Positions 46,101-56,640 of a stretch of DNA of 64,000 bases are shown here, in pieces. Positions within the stretch are counted from its first letter, which is position 1; each line of letters begins with the position of its first letter. This DNA is from Dama dama (taxonomy: Eukaryota > Chordata > Mammalia > Artiodactyla > Cervidae): the NCBI RefSeq assembly GCF_033118175.1, contig NC_083714.1, positions 13,950,001 to 14,014,000 on the forward strand, written 5' to 3'. The position numbers and the translations under genes were made by a program. Below the pieces are notes generated by a model that searched no databases, was not told the origin of the DNA, and saw only the letters and a program-made list of their open reading frames with translations.

Positions 46101-48000
46101 TTATAATCTCTAAATAGATTATTAATTTTGCCTTAAACAATCAGTTAACTTTTAAAAACATTTTTAAATGAACAAAAGTCTTTCATATTCGTCCCCCACT
46201 TACCATACTTATCTGGAACTCTTCATTACCTCTAGAGGTTCAGGTATCCATCTGGTATCATTTTCCTTCAGTCTGAAGAAACTTTTAATATTTCAGGTCT
46301 GCTGGTGACAATTTTTTGTCTGAAAAAATATATTTCTCCTTCATTTATTTTGGCTTTCATTTTTAAAAAGATTTTTACTGGAGACAGAATTTGAGATTGA
46401 CAGTACTTTTTTTTCTTTAGCACTTTAAAGATGTCATGCCACTGTCTTCTCACTTGCACTGTTTCTGATGAGATGTGTATGATTTCTTATCTTTGTTCTT
46501 CCATATGTACTGTTTCTTTTTTCCCCCCTCTAGCTTCTTTGAAATGCTCCATCTATCCACTGGTTTTCAGCAATTTGATTGTCTTAGAGTGGTTTTCTTT
46601 GGTGTTATCTTACTTAGGGTTCATTGAGCTTTTTGGATTTATTGATTTATATTTTCCATAATAACTGGAATTTTTGTCGTTATTTTTTCAACTATTTTTC
46701 TGCCTATTCCTGTCTCTCCTTTCCTTCTGGGACTCCAATTACATGCATGTTAGTCTGCTTGATATTGTCCCACAGTATCAACCACTGAGTCTTTCTCTTT
46801 CTTCAGTTTTTTTACATTCTCTGTTTCAGATTGGATAGTTTTGTTGTTGTGTCTTCAAATGCATTAATCCTTTCTTTTGCAATTTAATTTGCTATTAATC
46901 TCATCCAGTGAATCTGTCACTTCATATTGTGTACTTTTTGGTTCCAGGAGTTCTATTTGCTTCTGTGTTAAACTTCTTTCCTCATTACATTGATGTTTAT
47001 CTTTCAATTGTTCAGCACAGTGTCATAGTTGCTTTGAAGTCCTTGTCTGCTAATTCTGTAACTGTTATTTCTCATTCAGTTTCTACTGATTTGACTTCTT
47101 CTTGCTTACGGGTCACATTTTAGTGCTTCTTGGAATGTCAAGTAATTCTCTGGATATCAGCTATTATAATCATTGTATTTTTGAGTGCTTTTATTTCTGA
47201 GCCATCAGGGAAGCCCTTTACAATTTACTGTCTTCTTTTAAAGATTATTGAAGCTTGTTTTGTTGTGCATCTAAATTTTTTGCGAATAATTATTTTTTCA
47301 AGGCTTAATTTTTAAGTTTTGTTACTTTGGGTTCAAAGTATGTTTTATTCTATGACTACATTAATGTTACTACTAAGGAATAACTCTTACGTGGTCCGTG
47401 GTCTCGATTGAATGTTCTGGGTGTTCAACAAGGTCTCTCAACTTTTGCTGTGGGAACTGAAATCTTTCTCTCAGTCTTGTATGAGCTCTGGTAAATTTTC
47501 AGCTCATAGCTCCTGAGAAATAGTTTTTTGTCCAGCGCCATGGTGCTTCTCTCAATACATTCACAGATTCATAATTCAGCCAAAGATAAAGGGGAAATTT
47601 ATGCAGATTTCTGGAGTTATTTCTCTGACTAGCCCTCTTCCCCTTTCAGTACTCTGCTCCACAAATTCCTGCCACCTAGGTAGACCTCCCTGGGTTCCTA
47701 ACTCAAATCAACAAGACTGCATCATCAATTCAACAAGACTGCAGGTTCTGACTGAGTTCCCTCTCACAATGCTACGGTCCAGAAACTACCTACAGACAGA
47801 AAGCCAGGGTGACTGCAGGACTCATTTTCTTTGTTCCGTTTTTCTCAGGGATCACAGTCCTGTGCTACCTGTTGCCCAATGTCTGAAAACACTGTTTCAT
47901 ATATTTTTGTCCAGTTTTGAATTGTTTATGGGGTATATGAGGCAGAAGGGAACATGTTTTATACCAGTTACTCCTTCGTGGACCACAGTGGAAGTCTCAA
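43105..48000 (-). repeat. Old L1 LINE, nearly end to end, heavily decayed
   Basis: The plus strand reads as antisense L1 for about 4.9 kb. The 3' end is at the left (AACTTTATTAAAGTATATTT), followed by the ORF2 3' part (near 43500-44200), the central ORF2 region (AGCTGGCTATTGGTTTCACT near 44803, TTTAATTCCATTTTGATCAG near 45154), the N-terminal ORF2 endonuclease region (TATGAAATGTGCCCCCCATC near 45556), then ORF1/5' region sequence (CTTCTGGGACTCCAATTACA near 46723) and a 5' end pattern near 47850-47990. A gap relative to a full ~6-kb L1 lies near 44330-44390. Stops and frameshifts are everywhere, so no reverse transcriptase can be made. The 147-codon frame at 47601-48044 is antisense L1 5' region. 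Confidence 0.82.
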
Positions 48001-49485
48001 AGCCTTTTAACACTGAGTCACTTAAGGGTCAAACTCTGTGGTAGGTTTCACATACTAAATGTGGAAAAAGCCTACCACAAATAGTAGACGACCACAGTAA
48101 GCAGGAAAATGGTTCAGGAAGCAGAAAGCAAAGGGACACATCTCTTCAGCTTTGACAGCTGGTGCACTTTTAGAAGAATATGAAGTGACTCAACCAATTT
48201 CAGAGGCAATGCACTGCTCAGAACCAAAAGGTTAGAGATGTCACTCTTAAAAATATCAAATCAAGAACTCTAAAATCCAAAGTAATGAAATAAAAAAATC
48301 AAAGCAGTCAAGTATAAACTGAACTTGACAAAAGTGTCAGTTACCAGTCACTTTGATATTTCCTTCTTTAAGCCCATGCCAAAAATAGCTCTCTCCTCTT
48401 ATTCTCCTTTCATACAAGTTAAAACAACAACAAAAAAATGCAATCCAGACAACCTTATTTACAACACTTAAAAAAAATCTTGAGGAAGTCATCAATAACT
48501 ATGAATGATGTCTGATGCATGTATGTTTTGTTATTACTATTTTTAAAGGGTTGTTTTTTCAGCTATGATGACTAAACAACCTCAGGGCTCAGTTATTTAC
48601 CTCACTACAAGATAAAACTGAGGTTATCGGTCTTGGTATAAATCTTGCAATCACAATGCCACATCTATAGAAGGGCAGTCGCTTAAACACAGGAACTCCA
48701 CATTAAGGAAATCAGATACACAAAAAAATCTCTTATGACGGAACAAACCAGAAAAAAAACTGCAATATGTGCCATTAAATTATCATATCCAAAATTATTT
48801 TTAAAAATTTCCTACCAACACATCAGGCAATACCATGAAAGCTCAATGTTCAAAAAGTAAACTGAATCACTAACCTGGGAGGCACAGAACAATGTAAGTT
48901 TCCAATGAAAATTAAGATAGCAGGAAGTAAGCCAGAGAAAAAAGCAAAATCCCTGAATTACATTGACAGAGAAACCGAGGTAATGACGTAGTGAAGTGAG
49001 AAGGAAAACCGCTTACCTTCTTGCTGTACACTTCTCTTTAGGCAGTCCTATATAACTGCCTACTTCAAAGTCTGTAACTTTATAAACAAATGAAACAGAA
49101 GCTAAACAAAGGGACCAAACTCCCTGGGAAGATAAGAAAGAACACAGCAGCCCTACCAACAGGCACCAGTACAACAACTTCCTCTGTATATTTAAAGGTT
49201 CAGGTTTAAAAAGCCTCCAGCTGAACTGCTAGGTACACAGCCGACTACAGACTAGCTAATGGTGGTGTATAGGGTCTGGAGATGAGAGTGACCTACTCAG
49301 CTACATCATGTTAACACAAGAAAGCAAGCTTTGCCACCTGAGCTATTGTACACACTCATCCCTGAAAGCTAATTTTTCCCCCTAGAGTCCACCTAGTCCT
49401 CTTCTTTAAAACCAGAAAGAACAGTCCCCAAACCTTTGCTTTTTAGATAAATCCCACAGATTAAAAAAAAATACTTTATTTTAAA
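48001..49485. other. Non-coding stretch, one candidate exon
   Basis: No repeat family recognised. The minus-strand segment 49017-49123 has exon-like borders and stays open in one frame (see findings). The rest is unique-looking. Confidence 0.45.
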
Positions 49486-49691
49486 CCAGGTGGTGCAGTG
49501 GTAAAGAATCTACCTTCCAATGCAGGAGACACAAGAGATGCAGGTTTCATCCCTGAGTCGGGAAGATCCCCTGGAGGAGGAAATGGCAACCCACTCCAGT
49601 ATTTTTGCCTGGAGAATCTCACGGACAGAGGAGCCTGGCGGGCTATAGTCCATGGGGTCACAAAAAGTTGGACATGACTGAGCACGCACAC
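49486..49691 (+). repeat. Bov-tA type SINE
   Basis: CCAGGTGGTGCAGTGGTAAA, GATGCAGGTTTCATCCCTGA, GGAAATGGCAACCCACTCCA, GGAGCCTGGCGGGCTATAGT, GTTGGACATGACTGAGCACG. The first few bases (GGGCTTC) are lost. The tRNA-type head is otherwise complete. Confidence 0.94.
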
Positions 49692-50204
49692 ACAGAGTGT
49701 TCTACTTACAGATCTGAAATGCACATATGGAACTTAATAGTCCAGGGTTTCTATACAGCTATAGAACCAAAGACCAGGGAAACTGTTATTTCCCATCAGG
49801 CCTACCTCTCCAACATTTTCTTGGCATTAAACACTATACAAACACATACACACACACAAACACTATACAAATTTCCAGTTAAAGACGCAGATGTCTGGAC
49901 TCTATTAGTCTCAGCTGTGTACTGCTAGATTGATGAAAAATCTTTTTATTAGAGTCTTTCAGTAACTAGCTTCATGCTTTCAAACTTGCCCAGTGTCTTT
50001 CCTCATTCTGACAATGTAAACATAACACAAAAGCACCTCTTCTTAAAGAAGTGAAACTGAGCAATGGCAAAATTATTAGCTAAAGAGCCATTAATCAGTT
50101 AAATCCAAATTGTTTTCCACAGGAATATATTCTGTAATATGAGACAGAACAATTGGCAAATGATTATTTTACTTATAATAAAATAGTTCTCATGTGGACT
50201 ACAA
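49692..50204. other. Non-coding stretch with short CA run
   Basis: A CA-rich run lies at 49840-49862. The 107-codon frame at 49605-49928 starts inside the SINE and is not a gene. Confidence 0.5.
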
Positions 50205-50335
50205 AATTACATAATATACATAAGTGTAATATATGTAATATACATAATATATATTATATATAACATACATATATTATATATGTATATAACATACATATAT
50301 TATATATAACATATTATGTATTTTATATATACGTA
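50205..50335. repeat. AT-rich palindromic satellite-like tract
   Basis: About 130 bases made almost wholly of ATAT, ATTATATA and ACATAC words. A 22-bp unit TATAACATACATATATTATA(TA) occurs at 50259-50280 and again at 50285-50306 (period 26). Many stretches are self-complementary. Confidence 0.92.
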
Positions 50336-50894
50336 AGCCCAGTGCATGATTCACTAAAAGGTAGCTCTCTTTTCACCCCAAATCTGTCTGGGAAGATCAA
50401 TTTGAATTAGAGAAGTCTGAATTATAGAGCTTAAAATGAGACAAATGTAGTTTTATTACTTGCAGATACACTCTCACTCACCTGCCCATCTTCTTCCTTC
50501 TCTACTAAATAGTATTTCTAGCACTTTAATAAATGAATAATTTAATAGATGAGAATAACTGGTAATGAATACATTAACTATTTGTATATAAATAGAAATT
50601 TTTTATACCTAAAATAAAACCAACCTCCATCATTCCATCTCACATGAATGATGATCACTTCCAAATATGGAAAAAGAAAATATGATTGGAAAACTAATCA
50701 ATAAGGTTTCTACTGCTGAAAATATGGTAACTTTAAAAAATAATTTCAAAGCATGAAAAGAAAACTGACCAATTACCAACTGTAAAAAAGAATTAGACAG
50801 ATAAAAAAGATCATTTTAGAAATGATCATAATATTTAAACATAATATACATTTGTATATATATATACTACTTAAAACTAACTTTTACTGACTGT
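50336..50894. other. Non-coding AT-rich stretch
   Basis: No gene or repeat family recognised. Confidence 0.5.
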
Positions 50895-51118
50895 TTTCTA
50901 TGCGCCAGGACTTTCTCAAGTGTTTATATGTATAAATTATTCTTTAACTTCCTACCACAACCTTATGAGGTAGATATTATTATTATCCCCCATTTTACTG
51001 ATAGGGAAACTGAGAAGCAGAGAGAGCAATTAATCTGTCAGTGGTCACACAGCTACTAAGTGATAGGACCACTATTTGGACCCAGGCATTGTGGCTTCAG
51101 GCCAACTCTCTTCACCAC
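50895..51118 (-). repeat. MIR SINE
   Basis: Antisense MIR: TTCTATGCGCCAGGACTTTC, CACAACCTTATGAGGTAGAT, TATTATTATCCCCCATTTTA, GAAACTGAGAAGCAGAGAGA, CAGTGGTCACACAGCTACTA, TTGGACCCAGGCATTGTGGC. Well preserved. Confidence 0.94.
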
Positions 51119-51136
51119 ATACCATGAATATATATG

Positions 51137-51368
51137 GGGCTTCCCAGGTGGCTCAGTGGTAAAGAATCCACCTGCCAATGCAGGAGCCACAGGAGATGCA
51201 GGTTTGATCCCTGGATCAGAAAGATCCCCTGGAGAATACTGGCAACGCCCTTCAGTATTCTTGCCTGGAATATCCCAGGCAAGACAACAGATAGAGGAGC
51301 CTGGAAGTCTACAGTCCATGGGGTTGCAAAGAGTCGGATACAACTGAGTGACTAAGCATGCATGCATG
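51137..51368 (+). repeat. Bov-tA type SINE with (GCAT)n tail
   Basis: Full head GGGCTTCCCAGGTGGCTCAG, then TGGTAAAGAATCCACCTGCC, GGAGATGCAGGTTTGATCCC, TATTCTTGCCTGGAATATCC, an insertion-like GGCAAGACAACAGATAGAGG, GGGGTTGCAAAGAGTCGGAT. The tail has grown into GCATGCATGCATGCAT. Flanked by CATGAATATAT (51123-51133) and CATGAATGTAT (51369-51379), a TSD with one change. Frames of 73, 95 and 103 codons crossing it are not genes. Confidence 0.94.
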
Positions 51369-51649
51369 CATGAATGTATGTGTGTTGTTTGATATAAACC
51401 CTAAAAATTAGTATTCCAACATGGAACTGAATTATTAGCTTTAAAGAAGAACACCTAGAAATTAGAGCAAGCATAAATAAAATTGTTGACACTATGTATA
51501 TCATAAAAATTAAACAGAATATTAAAAACATAAAACTTCACTAGAAAGAAGAAATGCTCTACAAGTGAAAAGCTGGAAAAAAATTATGTCATAATAAGTA
51601 TAAATGGACTGGGTATTAATAAAAAGCATCCCACTGAAAGGATCAAAAC

Positions 51650-52145
51650 ACTTATATATTTTGATTCACTATAAATGTAATATATGTTCACTATAAAAAA
51701 TTCTTAAGAAAGTACAGAAAAGTAACAAGAAAATAAAAACCACACATAATCTCACAACCCAAAGAAAATGAAAACTTACAATGTTTCCTGACAGCCTTTT
51801 TCTATGAAAATATTTTCACATGGTTAAGATCATACTCCATGGTCAAACTGCATAGTTTATTTTTCAACTAAATTGCATAAATATTTTCCTACATGGTTAA
51901 GATTCTTCAAAAATATTTTAATAGCTCTATGATATTCCATCATATGGGTGTACCATAATTTAGGTAATCATTTCTCTCTTATGAAAACTGTGGGGAACAT
52001 CTCTGTGCATTGAAGTTTATTCAGAGCTCAGATTTATTTTCTAAGGATAGATTTTTTTAGAAACATAATTACAGTTCAAAGTGTATGAACATTTTTGAGC
52101 TCTTGATGCATTTTACAAAATTGCTTTCCAGAAAGACAGTGCCCA
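51650..52145 (-). repeat. Old L1 LINE 3' fragment
   Basis: Antisense L1M-type sequence: TTTTCACATGGTTAAGATCA, CTATGATATTCCATCATATG, GGTGTACCATAATTTAGGTA, GATTTATTTTCTAAGGATAG, AAATTGCTTTCCAGAAAGAC. This is the order of older L1 3' regions on the opposite strand. Confidence 0.78.
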
Positions 52146-52879
52146 CTAAAGGAAAAAAAAAAAAAAGACTGACTTCATTGAGTTAAAACTTCAGGAATAT
52201 TTATTCACAACCAGCATTTCTGAATCATTTTAATTGGTGGCAGCTGCTTTAAATGTTCTCATTGTTAAACTGGTAAAACACCACAATGGAAACAGACTGT
52301 CTTAATTTAAGGTCAAACGGCAGTTATAGTTTAAAAATTAAACTCAAGTATATTTGGCTTTTTTCCAACTTTTAGACTCCCTGTTCTTCAAAACTTTTAA
52401 AACACTTATGTCAGAAAGAACTTCTACAGCCTTACACCATAAAACTAGAAGCATCTGAGGAGGCTGCTTTTTTTTATACTGTGTTTTGTTACATGTAGCA
52501 TAGTTGAATCAATACTTAAAAATCCATCTATTTTCAATGTAACATACTATAAAGCAAGGCACTACACTCACAGAATAAAAGATAAACACAACTCTAAATG
52601 CATTTGTTACAAGATTATATTTCTCCTCTTCAGTCTGTCTTAAGTGCTTGGCTGTGTCCTTACAATCCAATTTGATCAGGGTTTCTCACAACCATGTAAG
52701 AAAGCAAGGTTTTAGTACAAAGAATGGAAAGGAAAGCAGAAACTGCTAAGAGCTGTCAGAGGCAACATTCCTTTTCTGAGGCCATCTTCTCAATAACTAA
52801 CTCTTATAAAGTCTTACAGGGGTCACTGATAGCTATTGCGATTTAGTAATCTCACGGTTTGAGAAAAAAAATTTAAGTG
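52146..52879. other. Non-coding stretch, no recognised element
   Basis: An A-run at 52151-52165 is present. No gene recognised. Confidence 0.5.
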
Positions 52880-53035
52880 CTTTATTTTTCTTCATAGCAC
52901 ATATCACTACCTATTTGTTTATTGTCTACCCACCAGATGGTAAGCTCCAAGAGCGTACATGCCTTTTGCATTGCTGTATTCCTAGCCCTGGGCACATAGC
53001 AAGGGTTAAGTATATGTTTGTAGAATGAATAAAAT
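52880..53035 (+). repeat. L2 LINE 3' end
   Basis: TAGCACATATCACTACCTAT, TTGTTTATTGTCTACCCACC, GATGGTAAGCTCCAAGAGCG, TGTATTCCTAGCCCTGGGCA, CATAGCAAGGGTTAAGTATA. Typical L2 terminus. Confidence 0.85.
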
Positions 53036-53917
53036 AATTTAATTTAAAAGATTGAGAATCACACTAAAAGAGCTTTGTTGTGGGTCTAGGCCCAAGGAAT
53101 ACTATTTTTGAATGTGTAGTGGATGTCTAACTGTGGCACACAGAATTTATATCAAAAGCATAAACACCTTTTCAGGCCCCTAGGAACAGTGCAAAACTTT
53201 CACACTTTAGAGATATCCTTTAGGGAGATAAATGTCTCAGGGATAAAATCAGGGGGAAACCTACAAGACTTTTGGTTCTTAGAATTCTAGTCATAGAGTC
53301 AGTCATGTATCTGAACCTCAGACAGAGTTCAGATCAATGTGCTACAGCAGGATAAAAGTGCACGGGTAGAGTGGGAAGGGAACAAAAATCAGGATGAGGC
53401 ATCTGAAGACACAGGCCCAAGGCTCCACCCCACCATTCAAGTCAGAAGGCCATGAAGGAGTCATTCCATTCCCTTCATCTTCAGACACCGATATGCAAGA
53501 TGTAGGCAAGTGCATTGTCTGCTTGATAGGGTGCTATAAGGATCCAAGAACACTAGCCATTTAGAAGATTCTGTAACTGCCAACTATTACAATGCTATAT
53601 CTGTAAAGGTACAATTATTAACGTTATCATCATTTTTGGCCAATGAAACCTCTAATAAGTAGCCCCTCAATAACATTTCATTTCCTTCCTGGCATACCTG
53701 GGAGAAGTAGGGATACTTGAGTATTATAATTTAGTATTATAATTTCTTCTAATAAGTATTATAATTTCACAGGTGGTTCTTGAATGGATTTCACATCTGG
53801 GGAAATGTAAGATTCTGGTGCTGATAGGTGCACCATGAGAGACTATGCCATGATCAATCAAGTGATTCAGGATGTTAAGAACACTAAGGAGGAAAGTGAA
53901 CGTTAACATTCAATGAG
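53036..53917. other. Non-coding stretch with minor repeats
   Basis: A weak MIR-like patch lies near 53510-53635 (TTGATAGGGTGCTATAAGGA, TCTGTAAAGGTACAATTATT). The 13-mer AGTATTATAATTT occurs three times at 53720-53767. No gene recognised. Confidence 0.5.
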
Positions 53918-54140
53918 AGCATGAACGCTAAGTCATTTCAGTGGTGTCCGACTTTTTGTGACCCCGTGGACTGTAGCCGCCAGGCTCCTCTGTCCATGGG
54001 ATTCTCCAGGCAAGAACACTGGACTGAGTTGCCATGCTCTCCTCCAGGTGATGTTCCCAACCCAGGAATTGAACCTGCATCTCTTATGTCTCCTACATTG
54101 GCAGGCGGGTTCTTTACCACTAGTGCCACCTGGGAAGCCC
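53918..54140 (-). repeat. Bov-tA type SINE with 8-bp TSD
   Basis: Reverse-complement SINE: TAAGTCATTTCAGTGGTGTC, CTCCTCTGTCCATGGGATTC, CATGCTCTCCTCCAGGTGAT, TTTACCACTAGTGCCACCTG, GGAAGCCC. Framed by TCAATGAG at 53910-53917 and 54141-54148. Confidence 0.94.
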
Positions 54141-54149
54141 TCAATGAGT

Positions 54150-54320
54150 CAAATATGATTAAGTGTTTTCATAATGCATTTTACTCTCCACAGTAACTCT
54201 TTTTAAAAAGGTGTTATTATCCCCATTTACAAATGGGAAAACTGAGGCTGAGAAGTTGCTTACTAGTATGAGGAAGACCTGACATTATCACCCATGGTTA
54301 TCTAACTCCAAAGTCACACA
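54150..54320 (-). repeat. MIR SINE fragment
   Basis: Antisense MIR: CATTTTACTCTCCACAGTAA, TTATTATCCCCATTTACAAA, TGGGAAAACTGAGGCTGAGA, GTTATCTAACTCCAAAGTCA. It starts right beside the SINE at 53918-54140, which probably inserted at its edge. Confidence 0.82.
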
Positions 54321-55599
54321 AAAAATTTATCATCTCCAGATATGAGTGAGCTTGCATACCATTTCCCCATTTCCTTTTTTATTATTTCAGTCATTCTTGT
54401 GGTTGATATAAGGGTTTACAAAAATTGCTGATCCACTCTACACTGTCAGGACACAGATTAACAGTAAGATTCTGAATCCATAGGGAAAAGGTGATTCTCA
54501 ATTTAGGTGAAGTAGTTAAATATGACTCCTACCTAGGTAGGAAGAAAAGACATCAGAGCCCATGGAAGCAAGCACTGTATGACTGTTCAAAAGACTTAAG
54601 TAAACTCAGGATATCCTTGGCAACCAGAAAAGTCAGTTTCCAGTATTTCCCATGTGATAAACATCCTAGGGTTCAGGGATTTATAGAGGGGTGACTAAGG
54701 AAATCCGTTATCTCAAAAAAGTATACCTAGGTCAAAAAAAATGCCCTCCCTGAAAACACCCAGAGAAATATCTGGTAAGAGTCCCTTCACTTCTACAGGA
54801 ACAGAATACCAGTGGAAATGTTTCATCAAAACACAATAAAAGTGAACATCAAGGAAATGGTTCTATAGATGGGAGGGTTCCAAGCAAAAGCTAGTTAACT
54901 CAGGGCAGGGAAGATCCAGAGCAAAAAAGACTATGTTATCAAACTAAAAGTCTACGTTAAAATCAGAACTAAAAATCAGAGGGCTAGAGATAAGGGCAGA
55001 TAGGACCAAAGTCATCTTCAAACACCTAGAATTTTTTCCAGGTTTGGTCAATATAACTAGAAAGCAGGTTTGGTTTGTGTTGCTCTGATGGGCTTTTGGA
55101 AAGCAGAAAGCATCCTCTTAGAACACAGGAATCTGGGAATCTTCTTTAAAGAAACCCAACATCAAGTAGCTAGGGAGTCATGTGAATTCCTATGCTGACA
55201 CCTCTTTCAGGGCAAATTTGCCAAGTGGCAAATAAAACAGAATCTTAAGATGTCACTGATAAATAGTTATAAAGTGAAGGCAGTGGTCATGAATGGTTAA
55301 GTTCACAGGCCCTATCCTAGATATATATTCTTCCTAAGCCATAAGATACTAAGGAATGTGATTCAGATGGAGCCAGAAGACAAAATTCTACTCTTCAAAT
55401 TCCTCTGACCCCTGTAGCTATATTGCAGGGGTGCAAGGGTTAAGTAGAGGGGAGGGAAATAGTCATGAAGGAAGTATGCAATCAAGCTTGGCCAAGGCTA
55501 TGGAAAGTGCCAAGGAATGAACTGCCCAGAGGTCACTCTGAAATTCATGGAGTTCTCCCAAGGTAGTCATCACCAGTGATGGAAACAGAAGTTGGAGCT
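54321..55599. other. Non-coding stretch, no recognised element
   Basis: No gene or repeat family recognised. Open frames at 54491-54694 and 55463-55690 show no domain. Confidence 0.5.
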
Positions 55600-56105
55600 G
55601 AAAAAGGCCAATACTGAAAGCTTTAATGAACTCTTCGCATCCTTTAAGTCTTAGACTAAACAGCACCTCCTCAAAAAGACTTTCTCTCAACCTATCTAAA
55701 GTAGAGGATGTTGTTGTTCAGTTACTAAATCATGGCTGACTCTTCTGTGACCCCATAGCTCGCCAGGCTCCTCTGTCCATGTGATTCTCCTAACAAGAAT
55801 ACTGGAGTAGCTTGTTACACCCTCCTCCAGGGGATCTTCCCAATCCAGGGATCAAACCCATGTCTCCTGTATTAGAACACGGATTCTTTACCACTGAGCC
55901 ACATGGAAAGCCCAAAGTAGAGGACAGCAACTTTCTTATTCTTCATGTTGATGCTGTTTACTTAACACAAATAAAATTAATTCAGTCATCTATTTCTCCC
56001 ACTAGACTATAAGCTCTAGGAGAACAAAGGTCCTATCTGCCCTTTTCACTTTTATATCCCCAGTGCTTAGCATAGGGCCCAGAACACAACAAATGCTAAA
56101 TAATG
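55600..56105 (+). repeat. L2 LINE 3' part, split by a SINE
   Basis: Left piece: GCATCCTTTAAGTCTTAGAC, TAAACAGCACCTCCTCAAAA. Right piece: CTAGACTATAAGCTCTAGGA, GAACAAAGGTCCTATCTGCC, TATATCCCCAGTGCTTAGCA. The pieces are contiguous in L2 once the SINE and its duplicated site are removed. The 134-codon minus-strand frame at 56002-56406 overlaps this and MER5A and is not a gene. Confidence 0.85.
55709..55913 (-). repeat. Bov-tA type SINE inserted in L2, 11-bp TSD
   Basis: Reverse-complement SINE with a short TTGTTGTTCA start, then CTCCTCTGTCCATGTGATTC, CTCCAGGGGATCTTCCCAAT, TTTACCACTGAGCCACATGG, AAAGCCC. Perfect duplication AAAGTAGAGGA at 55698-55708 and 55914-55924. Confidence 0.95.
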
Positions 56106-56116
56106 ATCTGTTATAA

Positions 56117-56302
56117 CAATGATTCTCAAAGTGTAGTCCCTGGACCAGCAGCATTGGGATCATTTGAGAACTTGTTAGAAATTCAATTCTCAGTTCCCAC
56201 CCCAGACCTACTGAATCAGACACTCCAGGAGTAGAGTCGGCCACCTGCATTTTTACAAGCCCTCCAGGGGATTTCCATGCATGCTCAAGTTTGAGGACGC
56301 TG
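56117..56302 (+). mobile_element. MER5A, non-autonomous hAT DNA transposon
   Basis: Complete short element of about 186 bp. It starts CAATGATTCTCAAAGTGTAG, contains TCCCTGGACCAGCAGCATTG, GAGAACTTGTTAGAAATTCA, CCCAGACCTACTGAATCAGA, CAAGCCCTCCAGGGGATTTC, and ends AGTTTGAGGACGCTG. The ends are inverted repeats of each other apart from a few changes (family ends: CAGTGGTTCTCAA / TTGAGAACCACTG). It carries no transposase. The flanking 8-bp duplication is no longer clear. Confidence 0.93.
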
Positions 56303-56479
56303 GTATGTAACAAGAGAACAGAAATATACATTTCCTGCTTCAGGGAAGTATAAAGGTAAAGGTTCTTTTCTAATATGGCATTGAAATGTTTGGCCAGGTT
56401 AACCATGATTCTGAGCCTGGTATGTACACAACTAACATTTTACCTGGAATGGAGTAAGGATTTCCAAATGCAGGCTCTT

Positions 56480-56640
56480 AAGGAAGGATCTTGCACAACT
56501 TACTTAACCTAAGCATGTTTCCTTATCTGTGAGAAAGAAATAATACCAACCTCACAGTTTGAAAGGATTGAATGAGATTTTTAAAGAAATTTACATAAGT
56601 TCTAAAACATATGAAACACTCCATAAATGATAGTGGCAGC
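56480..56640 (+). repeat. MIR SINE fragment
   Basis: CAACTTACTTAACCTAAGCA, GTTTCCTTATCTGTGAGAAA, ATAATACCAACCTCACAGTT, TGAAAGGATTGAATGAGATT, then the 3' part with CTAAAACATATGAAACACTC. The tRNA-related head is missing. Confidence 0.82.

Noticed and set aside
47601..48044. 147-codon plus-strand open frame, the longest in the window
   Set aside because: It reads antisense through the 5' region of the old L1, with no domain or conserved protein pattern.
56002..56406. 134-codon minus-strand open frame
   Set aside because: It crosses the L2 end and the MER5A transposon; composition and position argue for chance.
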